From Pseudomonadota bacterium (lineage in GTDB: Bacteria; Pseudomonadota; Alphaproteobacteria; Sphingomonadales; Sphingomonadaceae): DNA of 64,000 nucleotides. The position numbers and the translations under genes are program-made. The stretch is taken from contig JAEXAY010000021.1 of NCBI GenBank assembly GCA_023457895.1, positions 124,001-188,000 of the forward strand, written 5' to 3'. The notes under the pieces are model-generated. The model worked only from the letters and a program-made list of their open reading frames with translations, was not told the origin of the DNA and did no database searches. Of this stretch, positions 32,678 to 40,497 are shown one piece after another; position 1 is the first letter of the stretch, and each line of letters begins with the position of its first letter.

Positions 32678-33856
32678 ATGACTCCCACCGCGAAAATCCT
32701 GCTTCTGGGCTCCGGCGAACTGGGCCGGGAATTTGCCATTTCAGCCAAGCGGCTCGGCGCGGAGGTGATTGCGTGCGACAGCTATGCCGGCGCGCCGGCG
32801 ATGCAGGTGGCGGACGCGGCCGAGATATTTCCGATGCTCGATGGTGCGGCCCTGCGCGCGGCGGTGGAAAAACATGCGCCGACGCATATCGTCCCCGAAA
32901 TCGAGGCGATCCGCACCGGGGAACTTGAAGCGCTGGAAGCGGAAGGATGGAACATCATCCCGACCGCGCGCGCCACACGGCTTACCATGAACCGCGATGC
33001 GATCCGCGACCTTGCGGCGCAGGACCTCGGCGTACGCACGAGCCGTTACGCCTATGCCGAAAGTCTCGCGGAAGCCGAAGCGGCGGGCATGGAGATCGGT
33101 TACCCCTGCGTCGTCAAACCCGTAATGTCCTCTTCGGGCAAGGGGCAGAGTATGGTCCGCGCCGCGGCGGACATGAAGTCCGCATGGGATTATGCCTGCG
33201 CCGGAATGCGCGGCGACCGCGTGCGCGTCATCGTCGAGGAGTTCATCGACTTCGCCTATGAAATTACCCTCCTCACCGTGCGGACCGGCAGCGGCATCCT
33301 GTTCTGCCCGCCGGTCGGCCACCGGCAGGAGCGCGGCGATTATCAGGAAAGCTGGCAGCCCGCCGCGATGAGCCCCGCGGCCATCGTCGCCGCACAGCAT
33401 ATGGCCGCGCGCGTCGTCGACAATCTGGGCGGATGCGGGCTGTTCGGCGTCGAATTTTTCGTGACGCGGGAGGATGAGGTGATCTTTTCCGAACTATCCC
33501 CCCGCCCGCACGACACCGGCATGGTAACGCTGATCGGACAGGATCTGTCCGAGTTCGATCTCCACGCCCGCGCGATTCTCGGCCTGCCCATCCCGGCGAT
33601 CCGGATGACCACCCCTGTCGCCGCCTCGGCCGTCATTCTGGCGGACCGCGATGCCAAAACTTTCTCGTTCGAAGGGCTCGCCGATGCGCTTGCACTCGGC
33701 ACGCCGACGCAGCGCATCGACGTGCGCCTGTTCGGCAAACCGGTCACGCGCCCCTATCGCCGCATGGGCGTGGCGCTCGCGACCGGCGACGAGGAAGGCA
33801 ATACCCGCGCCATGGCCCGCGCCGCTGCCGCAAAAATCAATATCCGCTATGACTGA
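32678..33856 (+). CDS. purT: Formate-dependent phosphoribosylglycinamide formyltransferase
   Basis: ATP-grasp enzyme that formylates GAR with formate in purine synthesis, bypassing the folate-dependent PurN. 392 residues. KILLLGSGELGREFAISAKR and HIVPEIEAIRTGELEALE are the N-terminal PurT signatures. The ATP-grasp part has CVVKPVMSSSGKGQSMVRAA, VIVEEFIDFAYEITLLTVR, CPPVGHRQERGDYQESWQP and FGVEFFVTREDEVIFSELSP, then RPHDTGMVTLIGQDLSEFDL. It appears monocistronic. purK and purE are about 8.3 kb to the right. Confidence 0.96.
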   Translation: MTPTAKILLLGSGELGREFAISAKRLGAEVIACDSYAGAPAMQVADAAEIFPMLDGAALRAAVEKHAPTHIVPEIEAIRTGELEALEAEGWNIIPTARATRLTMNRDAIRDLAAQDLGVRTSRYAYAESLAEAEAAGMEIGYPCVVKPVMSSSGKGQSMVRAAADMKSAWDYACAGMRGDRVRVIVEEFIDFAYEITLLTVRTGSGILFCPPVGHRQERGDYQESWQPAAMSPAAIVAAQHMAARVVDNLGGCGLFGVEFFVTREDEVIFSELSPRPHDTGMVTLIGQDLSEFDLHARAILGLPIPAIRMTTPVAASAVILADRDAKTFSFEGLADALALGTPTQRIDVRLFGKPVTRPYRRMGVALATGDEEGNTRAMARAAAAKINIRYD

Positions 33857-33909
33857 TTGACAGCTTGCGCGCCTTCTGTATTATTAAATTAATACAGTTG
33901 GAGAATAAG

Positions 33910-34596
33910 ATGAACAGTCAAAACCTGCTTGGCCTTTATGCTGGCGCGCTCACCCTGGCGGTATGCGCGAGTCTGTTGATGGGCGCACGCCCCTCGCCGC
34001 ACGCGAAGTTCGACACGATCGACGTAAATCGTATCAATATCCGCGAACCGGACGGAACATTGCGCATGGTCATTTCGGACCGCGAGCGCTTCCCCGGACT
34101 GATCATCAAAGGCAAGGAAACGCCCCACCCCCGCGCCATGGCCGGCATGCTGTTCTTCAACGATGAAGGCACCGAAAATGGCGGCCTCATCTTCAACGGC
34201 CGCAAGGATCAAAAGGGCACCGTTTCCAGCGGCCTAAGCCTGACGTTCGATCGCTATCAACAGGATCAGCAACTGCAATTGCTCGGCCTTGATGAAGGCG
34301 GGCGGCATTTCGCCGGCATGACAATCAATGACGTTGCGGACGGCACGACGCGCGAGATCATGTCCGCGGCAGACAAGGAGGCGGCGAACGCCAACATCCC
34401 CGCTATCACCAAGCGTCTCTATGTGGGCAAGACGGCAGGGCAGTCTTCCGCGCTTCTGCTGGCGGATGCCAAGGGACAGCCGCGCCTGATGCTGCTGGTC
34501 ACTCCGGAAGGGGAAGCCTCCATCCAGTTCATGGATGAAAATGGCAAGGCGGTGCGAACGCTCTCCGCGAACGATCTGGCTGGAACCAAGCCTTGA
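33910..34596 (+). CDS. Membrane-anchored protein of unknown function
   Basis: 228 residues from the ATG at 33910, preceded by GGAGAATAAG. An N-terminal helix (LLGLYAGALTLAVCASLLMG) is either a signal peptide or an anchor. The rest is soluble: FDTIDVNRINIREPDGTLRM, VISDRERFPGLIIKGKE, GMLFFNDEGTENGGLIFNGR and, near the end, ALLLADAKGQPRLMLLVTPE with FMDENGKAVRTL. The repeated 'D-x-x-G-x-x-R-(ILM)-x-(IV)' elements suggest short beta repeats. I do not know the function. No partner gene is evident. Confidence 0.7.
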   Translation: MNSQNLLGLYAGALTLAVCASLLMGARPSPHAKFDTIDVNRINIREPDGTLRMVISDRERFPGLIIKGKETPHPRAMAGMLFFNDEGTENGGLIFNGRKDQKGTVSSGLSLTFDRYQQDQQLQLLGLDEGGRHFAGMTINDVADGTTREIMSAADKEAANANIPAITKRLYVGKTAGQSSALLLADAKGQPRLMLLVTPEGEASIQFMDENGKAVRTLSANDLAGTKP

Positions 34597-34661
34597 AACA
34601 CCAGTCCCGCTGCAACCGGGCTCCCCCGCTCACGAAAAGGGGCGACCCGCCGAGCAGCATG

Positions 34662-34704
34662 CTGACCTGATCGTCGCAGCGCGTCACTGGGCTGCGAAGG
34701 TCAG
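34662..34704. repeat. Interrupted inverted repeat between two genes
   Basis: CTGACCT (34662-34668) pairs with AGGTCAG (34698-34704), and inside it CGCAGC (34675-34680) pairs with GCTGCG (34691-34696). Together they would form a 13-bp two-part stem. There is no T-run, so it is not a classical terminator; it separates the gene ending at 34596 from the convergent DUF3035 gene. Confidence 0.45.
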
Positions 34705-34728
34705 GCCAGCCCGGGTGGGTTCAGAATT

Positions 34729-35145
34729 CTAGTTCTGCGGAGCGTCGGCTATCGCATATTGGCCGGCGCCCTGCGGCGCGGACAAGATGTTGCGGACAAC
34801 CGTACCCTTGTCGACGCTGTTGGTCGCCGGATCGCCAACCGTGCTGCGGATAGCCGCATCGGCACGGGCGCCGCCGGCATCGTTGATCAGCGAGGTTTCC
34901 GAGCCGCTGCGCGGTGCGGGACCACCGAACAGCGCGCGCAGTGTCTGGTCACCGGTGCTTTCGGTACCGGGACGCGGCGCGCCGGGCTGGGGCGGGTTGA
35001 GGCCAAAATCGGGCGGTACCACCAGCGGCGCCTGACGGCCGACCGCAAACTCGTCCGGGCGATCACGATTGAACAGGCCGCCACTGGCACAGGCAGACAG
35101 GCTGACGGCGGCGCCGAGGGCCAGAATCAGGGTCGATTTACGCAT
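34729..35145 (-). CDS. DUF3035 lipoprotein (BamF-like)
   Basis: 138 residues. Signal and lipobox are clear: MRKSTLILALGAAVSLSACA. The mature part has the DUF3035 pattern with FNRDRPDEFAVGRQAPLVVP followed by PDFGLNPPQPGAPRPG, an Ala/Gly-rich middle and VDKGTVVRNILSAPQ. In Caulobacter a protein of this family was described as a component of the outer-membrane BAM complex. In this window it follows lspA, the lipoprotein signal peptidase, by 73 bp on the same strand. Confidence 0.85.
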   Translation of the reverse strand: MRKSTLILALGAAVSLSACASGGLFNRDRPDEFAVGRQAPLVVPPDFGLNPPQPGAPRPGTESTGDQTLRALFGGPAPRSGSETSLINDAGGARADAAIRSTVGDPATNSVDKGTVVRNILSAPQGAGQYAIADAPQN

Positions 35146-35218
35146 TTTTCCGCCTTACTCCGTTCGATTTCGTTGCCTTGTGGCAAGGCTTGCCTGACAG
35201 CAAGCTGAATTTACTGCG

Positions 35219-35719
35219 CTAGTCGCTAGCCGCTTCCTTGGGTTCGCGCAACAAAAAGGCCCGCGCAATCAATATCAATACGCCGAAGGTAATCGCCACG
35301 TCCGCGAGGTTGAAGATGAGAAAAGGCCGCCAGCTGCCAATGTGAAAATCCGCATAATCAACCACATAGCCAAGCCGGATGCGGTCGAGGATATTGCCCA
35401 GCGCGCCGCCAAGGATGAGCCCCAGCGCGATCGCATCCCAGCGTTGTTTTTCCCGCCACAGCCAGACCGTAACCAAGGTCGCGACCACGACGGTCAGCCC
35501 GACCAGCAGCCATCGCTGGGTATCGCTGCTCGCGGTCAGCATCCCCATCGAAACGCCGTTATTTTCCGCATAGGTCAGCTTGAAGAAGGGAATGAGGTCG
35601 ATCCCCTGCACGCCGCGTGATTGCAGCGCGAGCGGCCCGGTGACGAAATATTTGATGAACTGGTCCGCGACAAAGATCAAAGCGGCGACAGTGAGGCCAA
35701 GGATGCGGTTGGTTTTCAT
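35219..35719 (-). CDS. lspA: Lipoprotein signal peptidase (signal peptidase II)
   Basis: An inner-membrane aspartyl protease that cleaves prolipoproteins. 166 residues from the ATG at 35719 (the frame opens at a TTG, 35737). Four transmembrane helices. The family motifs are ADQFIKYFVTGPL, LTYAENNGVSMGML, GLILGGALGNILDRIRLGYV (catalytic Asp in NILDR) and VDYADFHIGSWRPFLIFNLA, followed by the second catalytic Asp in DVAITFGV. It follows ileS, as in many Gram-negative bacteria, and several lipoproteins here would be its substrates. Confidence 0.96.
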   Translation of the reverse strand: MKTNRILGLTVAALIFVADQFIKYFVTGPLALQSRGVQGIDLIPFFKLTYAENNGVSMGMLTASSDTQRWLLVGLTVVVATLVTVWLWREKQRWDAIALGLILGGALGNILDRIRLGYVVDYADFHIGSWRPFLIFNLADVAITFGVLILIARAFLLREPKEAASD

Positions 35720-35742
35720 ATTCTGCAATTTTCTCAATGTCC

Positions 35743-35830
35743 GTCATGCTGAACTTGTTTCAGCATCCATAAGGCCGTGGCCCCTCGGTAGCGCGGGAGG
35801 CATGGACCCTGAAACGCGTTCAGGGTGACG
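35743..35830. repeat. Family C double-hairpin repeat between lspA and ileS
   Basis: Two hairpins: tgctgaa-cttgt-ttcagca and ccctgaa-acgcg-ttcaggg, within outer ends gtca ... tgac. This looks like the intergenic element common in alphaproteobacteria. It fills the spacer between the ileS stop (35840) and the lspA start, so it is carried in the operon mRNA. Confidence 0.7.
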
Positions 35831-35839
35831 ATGTTGCTT

Positions 35840-38800
35840 TCAGGCATCCAGCACATCCTCGCAGCGCCCGCACAACGCGCCATCCTCGGTCACGTCGGGC
35901 AGGTGGCGCCAGCACCGGCCGCACTTGTTGCGCGAGGTCGGTGTCACCTTGACCTCTCCGCCGAGCGCGCTCGCAGGCGCATAGCCGACGCTCGAGACGA
36001 TGCAGATTTCGGCCATGTCGACATCGGCGAGATAATCGAAGGACCCCGCCTCGTTGCCGCCGATCATCACTTCGGCTTCGTTGCTCGAGCGCACCGTCTT
36101 TTCGCGCCGCAGCGGCTCGATCGCCTCGTTGACCATCTGGCGCAGCGCGCGGATGTCCGCCCATTTCTGGGCGAAGGCGTCCTCGTCGGGCGCGCTGTGC
36201 GGCGCGCCGCCGGTTTCGACGGGAAGCGCCGGAAGTTCGGGCCATTCGAGCAGATGCACGCTGTCTGCATCCGGGTAACGCGACTGCCACACTTCCTCGG
36301 CGGTGAACACCAGCACCGGCGCTGCGTAACGCACCAGCGCGTGGAACAGGATGTCGAGCACGGTGCGATAGGCGCGGCGCTTGGGATCATCCTTCGCATC
36401 GCAATAGAGGCAGTCCTTGCGAATATCGAAGAAGAAGGCCGACAGATCATTATTGGCGAAATCGCTGAGCAGCCGGGTGTAGCTGTTATAGTCGAAATCA
36501 TCGACCGCCTGGGAAAGCTTCCCGTCCATCTCGGTGAGGAGATGGAGCACGTACCGCTCCAGTTCCGGCATTTCCGCCACCGGCACCCGCTCGCTTTCGT
36601 CAAAATCGCCGAGCGCGCCGAGCATGTAGCGGAAGCTGTTGCGCAGCTTGCGATACTGGTCGCCGACACCGGCGAGGATTTCCTTGCCGATGCGGTGGTC
36701 CTCGGTGAAGTCGACCGAGAGCGCCCACAGGCGGATGATGTCCGCGCCATAATCGCGCATCAGGTCGAGCGGCGAGATGGTGTTGCCGAGCGACTTGGAC
36801 ATTTTCATGCCCTTGGCGTCCATCGTGAACCCGTGGGTGAGCACGGCATCATAGGGCGCGCGGCCGCGGGTGCCGCAGCTTTCGAGCAGTGAGGACTGGA
36901 ACCAGCCGCGATGCTGGTCCGATCCTTCGAGGTAGAGATCGGCCGGCCATGTAAGATCAGGCCATTTGCCCGATTGCAGCACGAATGCGTGGGTGCAGCC
37001 GCTGTCGAACCAGACGTCGAGAATGTCGGTGACGCGCTCGTAATCCTCGAGGCTATAGGCATCGCCGAGATAGGACTGCGCCGCCGCGTCGCTCCACGCA
37101 TCGACGCCCTTGGCGCGAATGCCCTCGACGATGCGCGCGTTGACCGCCGGGTCGCACAGATATTCGCCCGACTTGCGATCGACGAACAGCGTGATCGGCA
37201 CGCCCCAGGCACGCTGGCGCGAAATCACCCAGTCGGGGCGGCCTTCGACCATCGATCCGATACGGTTGCGGCCCTTGTCGGGCACGAAGCGGGTGTCGGC
37301 GATCGCGTCCAGTGCCAGTTGCCGCAGCGTCGGCGCGGCGCAGATATCCTCTTCCGCCGGATTGATCGCGCCGCCTTCATTTTCCCAGCGCTTTTCCTGT
37401 TTGGTCTTGGGGCTGATGTGGGTCAGCACCCGGTCCATCGGGATGAACCATTGCGGAGTACAGCGATAGATCACCTTGGCCTTCGAGCGCCACGAATGCG
37501 GATAGCTGTGCTGGAAATCGGCGGACGCCGCCAGCAGTGCGCCGGCTTCGCGCAGGTCCGAACAGATCGGCCCATCGGGCGCGTTGAACTTGGGGTTGAT
37601 GACGCTGCCCTGCCCGCCAAGCCACGCCCAGTCCGCGCGATATTTGCCATCGCCCTCGACCGCGAACACCGGATTGATGCCATACGCCTTGCACAGGTCG
37701 AAATCGTCCTCCCCATGGTCGGGGGCCATGTGGACAAGGCCCGTGCCCGCGTCGGTGGTGACGAAATCGCCGGGGAGGAAGGGGCGGGGTTTGCTGAAAA
37801 ATTCCTGCATCGCCGTGTCCCCGCGCAGGCGGGGACCCAGGGTTGGCTCAGCGTTGTCCTGCTCTGGGCCCCTGCCTTCGCAGGGGCACACATATTTTGC
37901 CATGGGATGGCGGGCGGTAGTACCAGCGAGGTCCGCGCCCGTACCTTCCCAAACCACGGTAGTGAATAGCGCGGGAGAAGTGGCGCCGACCGTTTTTGCC
38001 ACACGCTCCTTGAAGACGTCTACGAGGTCGGCAGCGACAAGGAACCGCCGAGAAATAAGCTGCCTTAGCGGACTTGGGCGATTGAGCGGCTGGTCAGCTT
38101 CATCCTCAGTTCCAACGCCTGAAACCCGAACCACAACATACTCAACATCCGGCCCATAGGCCAAAGCCTGATTGACCGGGATCGTCCAAGGCGTCGTGGT
38201 CCAGATGACCGCGTATGCCCCCTTCAACTGCTCAATCTGAGAGTCCACAATCTCGAACGCCACATCAACCTGCGTGCTCGTGATGTCCTCATATTCAACC
38301 TCGGCCTCGGCGAGCGCGGTCTTTTCCACCGGCGACCACATCACCGGCTTTGCCCCGCGGTAGAGCTGCCCGGTTTCGGCGAATTTCATCAGTTCCGCGA
38401 CAATCGTCGCCTCGGCTTCGAAATCCATGGTGAGGTAGGGATTGTCCCAGTCGCCATTGATACCGAGCCGCTTCAACTGCTCGCGCTGGACGTCGACCCA
38501 ATGCTGCGCATAGGCACGGCATTCGGCGCGGAATTCCTCGACCGGCACCTCGTCCTTGTTGAGCTTCTTCTTGCGATATTGCTCCTCGACCTTCCATTCG
38601 ATGGGGAGGCCATGGCAGTCCCAGCCCGGGACATAGGGCGCGTCCTTGCCCTTCAGCGATTGGGTGCGCACCACCATGTCCTTGAGGATATGGTTCAACG
38701 CATGGCCGATATGCATGTCGCCATTGGCATAGGGCGGGCCATCGTGAAGGATGAATTTCTCCCGGCCGCGCCGCGCCGTGCGCAGCTTTTCATACAGGTT

Positions 38801-38920
38801 CTGCTCCTGCCACCGGGCAAGGATTTGCGGTTCCTTCTGCGGCAGGCCCGCCTTCATCGGGAAGGCGGTTTGCGGCAGGAAGACGGTGTCTTTGTAATCG
38901 GCTTTGGGCGCGTCAGTCAT
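35840..38920 (-). CDS. ileS: Isoleucyl-tRNA synthetase carrying an in-frame palindromic repeat
   Basis: Charges tRNA-Ile; class Ia synthetase. 1026 residues, longer than E. coli IleS (938). HIGH motif at residues 70-73 (YANGDMHIGHALN), KMSKS near 705 (KGMKMSKSLGNT), WTTTPWTIPVNQALAYG in the connective peptide, and a C-terminal zinc element with CGRCWRHLP and CGRCEDVLDA. Residues ~345-368 (reading CPCEGRGPEQ... to ...GPRLRGDTA) are the translation of a family A palindromic repeat, inserted between TTARHPMAKYV and the FLPGDFVTTDAGTGLVHMAP part of the editing domain. The frame stays open, so the protein is probably functional. A stretch encoding residues ~217-320 is lower in GC than the rest. 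Confidence 0.95.
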   Translation of the reverse strand: MTDAPKADYKDTVFLPQTAFPMKAGLPQKEPQILARWQEQNLYEKLRTARRGREKFILHDGPPYANGDMHIGHALNHILKDMVVRTQSLKGKDAPYVPGWDCHGLPIEWKVEEQYRKKKLNKDEVPVEEFRAECRAYAQHWVDVQREQLKRLGINGDWDNPYLTMDFEAEATIVAELMKFAETGQLYRGAKPVMWSPVEKTALAEAEVEYEDITSTQVDVAFEIVDSQIEQLKGAYAVIWTTTPWTIPVNQALAYGPDVEYVVVRVSGVGTEDEADQPLNRPSPLRQLISRRFLVAADLVDVFKERVAKTVGATSPALFTTVVWEGTGADLAGTTARHPMAKYVCPCEGRGPEQDNAEPTLGPRLRGDTAMQEFFSKPRPFLPGDFVTTDAGTGLVHMAPDHGEDDFDLCKAYGINPVFAVEGDGKYRADWAWLGGQGSVINPKFNAPDGPICSDLREAGALLAASADFQHSYPHSWRSKAKVIYRCTPQWFIPMDRVLTHISPKTKQEKRWENEGGAINPAEEDICAAPTLRQLALDAIADTRFVPDKGRNRIGSMVEGRPDWVISRQRAWGVPITLFVDRKSGEYLCDPAVNARIVEGIRAKGVDAWSDAAAQSYLGDAYSLEDYERVTDILDVWFDSGCTHAFVLQSGKWPDLTWPADLYLEGSDQHRGWFQSSLLESCGTRGRAPYDAVLTHGFTMDAKGMKMSKSLGNTISPLDLMRDYGADIIRLWALSVDFTEDHRIGKEILAGVGDQYRKLRNSFRYMLGALGDFDESERVPVAEMPELERYVLHLLTEMDGKLSQAVDDFDYNSYTRLLSDFANNDLSAFFFDIRKDCLYCDAKDDPKRRAYRTVLDILFHALVRYAAPVLVFTAEEVWQSRYPDADSVHLLEWPELPALPVETGGAPHSAPDEDAFAQKWADIRALRQMVNEAIEPLRREKTVRSSNEAEVMIGGNEAGSFDYLADVDMAEICIVSSVGYAPASALGGEVKVTPTSRNKCGRCWRHLPDVTEDGALCGRCEDVLDA
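37817..37888. repeat. Family A double-palindrome repeat, copy 2 (inside ileS)
   Basis: Left palindrome gtccccgcgcaggcggggac (37817-37836) and right palindrome gcccctgccttcgcaggggc (37868-37887). The layout is the same as in the 74-bp copies at 38975 and 39372. It is in frame with ileS on the minus strand and adds roughly 25 residues. Confidence 0.85.
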
Positions 38921-38974
38921 AGGCTTTGCGCCTTAGGGGAGTGAACCGGGGGATTCAACCGATATGACCACATC

Positions 38975-39048
38975 GTGCTCCTGCGCAGGCAGGAGCCCAG
39001 GGCAGCATAGCGCGACATAACATTAGGCCCCTGCCTTCGCAGGGGCAC
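38975..39048. repeat. Family A double-palindrome repeat, copy 3 (left of the GIY-YIG gene)
   Basis: 74 bp beginning GTGC and ending GCAC. Left palindrome gctcctgcgcaggcaggagc (38977-38996), right palindrome gcccctgccttcgcaggggc (39027-39046). It is 67/74 identical by eye to the copy at 39372 and in the same orientation. It ends 8 bp from the GIY-YIG stop codon. Confidence 0.9.
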
Positions 39049-39056
39049 GGCGGGTT

Positions 39057-39344
39057 TCAGAACAAGGTGTCGTACAAATCCTTCCAGTACGGATTCATCT
39101 CTTCAATGACCCTGATTTTCCACTCGCGTTTCCATTTCTTCATCCTGAGTTCGCACGCTCTCGCTTCCTGCAGGTCATCGAAATATTGATACCAGACCAG
39201 CATGGCGAGCCCGTGCGTCCTGGTGAAACCTTCAACCACACCCTGCTTGTGCTGGTAGATGCGGCCGGGAAGATTGGCGGTCGATCCGATATAGAGCGTG
39301 CCGTTGCGCCGGTTGGTGACAATGTAGACGCAGCCGGACTTCAT
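39057..39344 (-). CDS. GIY-YIG nuclease family protein
   Basis: 95 residues, the size of the stand-alone UPF0213/YhbQ-like GIY-YIG proteins. The start MKSGCVYIVTNRRNGTLYIG holds the motif as CVYIV...LYIG. GSTANLPGRIYQHKQGVVEG has the conserved Arg in the first helix, and RACELRMKKWKREWKIRVIE has the conserved Glu (ACELRMK), so all nuclease residues are present. Its cellular role is not known. It splits the usual ribF-ileS pair and is bracketed by direct 74-bp palindromic repeats 8 bp behind its stop and 27 bp before its start, which suggests a mobile or repeat-associated unit. Confidence 0.9.
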   Translation of the reverse strand: MKSGCVYIVTNRRNGTLYIGSTANLPGRIYQHKQGVVEGFTRTHGLAMLVWYQYFDDLQEARACELRMKKWKREWKIRVIEEMNPYWKDLYDTLF

Positions 39345-39371
39345 GCTCGACCTCCCAGTTCACACCACCTT

Positions 39372-39445
39372 GTGCTCCTGCGAAGGCAGGAGCCCAAGGC
39401 CGCACAGCGCAACATAACACTGGGCCCCTGCCTTCGCAGGGGCAC
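39372..39445. repeat. Family A double-palindrome repeat, copy 4 (right of the GIY-YIG gene)
   Basis: 74 bp, GTGC ... GCAC ends, left palindrome gctcctgcgaaggcaggagc, right palindrome gcccctgccttcgcaggggc identical to copies 2 and 3. It is a direct repeat of copy 3. Its right end is one base from the ribF stop codon at 39447. Confidence 0.9.
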
Positions 39446-39446
39446 G

Positions 39447-40376
39447 TTATCCTAGAACTCGCCGCGCATCGTCGCAATCCTTGGCTATTTGCGCCGTCAG
39501 AGCCTCCAGACTTTCGAACTTCGCCTCGCCGCGCAGGAAGGCGTGGAATTCCACTTCGACCGTCTGCCCGTATAAATCTTCCGCGAAATCGAAGAAATGC
39601 GGCTCGAGCAATTCCTTGGGCGGGTCGAAGGTCGGGCGGATGCCGATGTTGGCGGCGCCGTCGAGCAGTCGGCCATCCTCCAGCCTCCCGCGCACCGCAT
39701 AAATGCCATAGCGCGGCCTCAGATAATGGCCCATGTCGACATTGGCGGTGGGGAAGCCCAATTTGCGGCCATTCTTGTCGCCATGTTCAACCATGCCCTC
39801 GATCGCGAACGGGCGGGTCAGGAGCCGCGTCGCGGTGGCGCAGTCGCCCGCCTGCAAGGCCTCTCGGATGCGGGTCGAGGAAACGATCGCCCCGCCCTCC
39901 TCCACCGGGCCGACGGTGCGCACGGCGATGCCGCAGCTTGCGCCGATTTCGCGCAGCACCGCGATATTGCCCCCGCGCTTGTGGCCGAAGGTGAAGTCCT
40001 CACCTGTAACGACGCCGGTAACGCCCATTTCCGCGCCCAGAATGCGGCGGACAAACTCCTCGGCCGGAACGCTCGCAAGTTCGGCGCCGAATTCGAACAC
40101 AAACATCGCGTCCGCACCCGCCGCTTCGAACAGGCGCTGGCGCTGGTCGAGCGTGGTGAGGCGGAACCACGGCGCATCGGGCACGAAATGGCGCACCGGA
40201 TGCGGATCGAAGGTAGCGATCAATGCGGGCCGCCCTTCGGACTTCGCCCAGCCTATCGCCTCGCCCGCCACCGCCTGATGGCCGAGGTGGAAGCCATCGA
40301 AATTGCCGAGCGCGACAATCCCGCCACGATAGGGAGCGGGCACCGGCGCGGCGCTGGTGAGGCGGGGGATGGTCAT
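39447..40376 (-). CDS. ribF: Bifunctional riboflavin kinase / FAD synthetase
   Basis: Makes FMN from riboflavin and FAD from FMN. 309 residues. The FMN adenylyltransferase half (1-~185) has IVALGNFDGFHLGHQAVAGE (HxGH nucleotidyltransferase motif), VVTGEDFTFGHKRGG and IVSSTRIREALQAGD. The riboflavin kinase half has LGFPTANVDMGHYLRPRYGI, YAVRG and the family's GxRPTF as GIRPTFDPPKELLEPHFFDF. ribF usually precedes ileS and lspA; here the GIY-YIG unit sits between them. Confidence 0.96.
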   Translation of the reverse strand: MTIPRLTSAAPVPAPYRGGIVALGNFDGFHLGHQAVAGEAIGWAKSEGRPALIATFDPHPVRHFVPDAPWFRLTTLDQRQRLFEAAGADAMFVFEFGAELASVPAEEFVRRILGAEMGVTGVVTGEDFTFGHKRGGNIAVLREIGASCGIAVRTVGPVEEGGAIVSSTRIREALQAGDCATATRLLTRPFAIEGMVEHGDKNGRKLGFPTANVDMGHYLRPRYGIYAVRGRLEDGRLLDGAANIGIRPTFDPPKELLEPHFFDFAEDLYGQTVEVEFHAFLRGEAKFESLEALTAQIAKDCDDARRVLG

Positions 40377-40391
40377 TGCCTTCCCCTTAGC

Positions 40392-40473
40392 CCGTAGCCC
40401 TGAGCTTGTCGAAGGGCGTATCGAAAGGCCGCTCGAAGCTGGTAGACGCCCTTCGACAAGCTCAGGGCTACGG
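40392..40473. repeat. Family B inverted repeat, perfect copy 2
   Basis: Two exactly complementary 28-bp arms (40392-40419 and 40446-40473), each containing the core ccctgagcttgtcgaaggg, around a 26-nt loop. It lies between the dipeptidase stop and the ribF start. As RNA it would form a very stable hairpin. Confidence 0.95.
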
Positions 40474-40497
40474 ATATTGGCAGGCGGAGCATGACCA

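Noticed and set aside
39372..39445. CRISPR-like array or att sites formed by the 74-bp repeats
   Set aside because: Only two direct copies with a gene between, no regular short spacers and no cas genes or integrase nearby.
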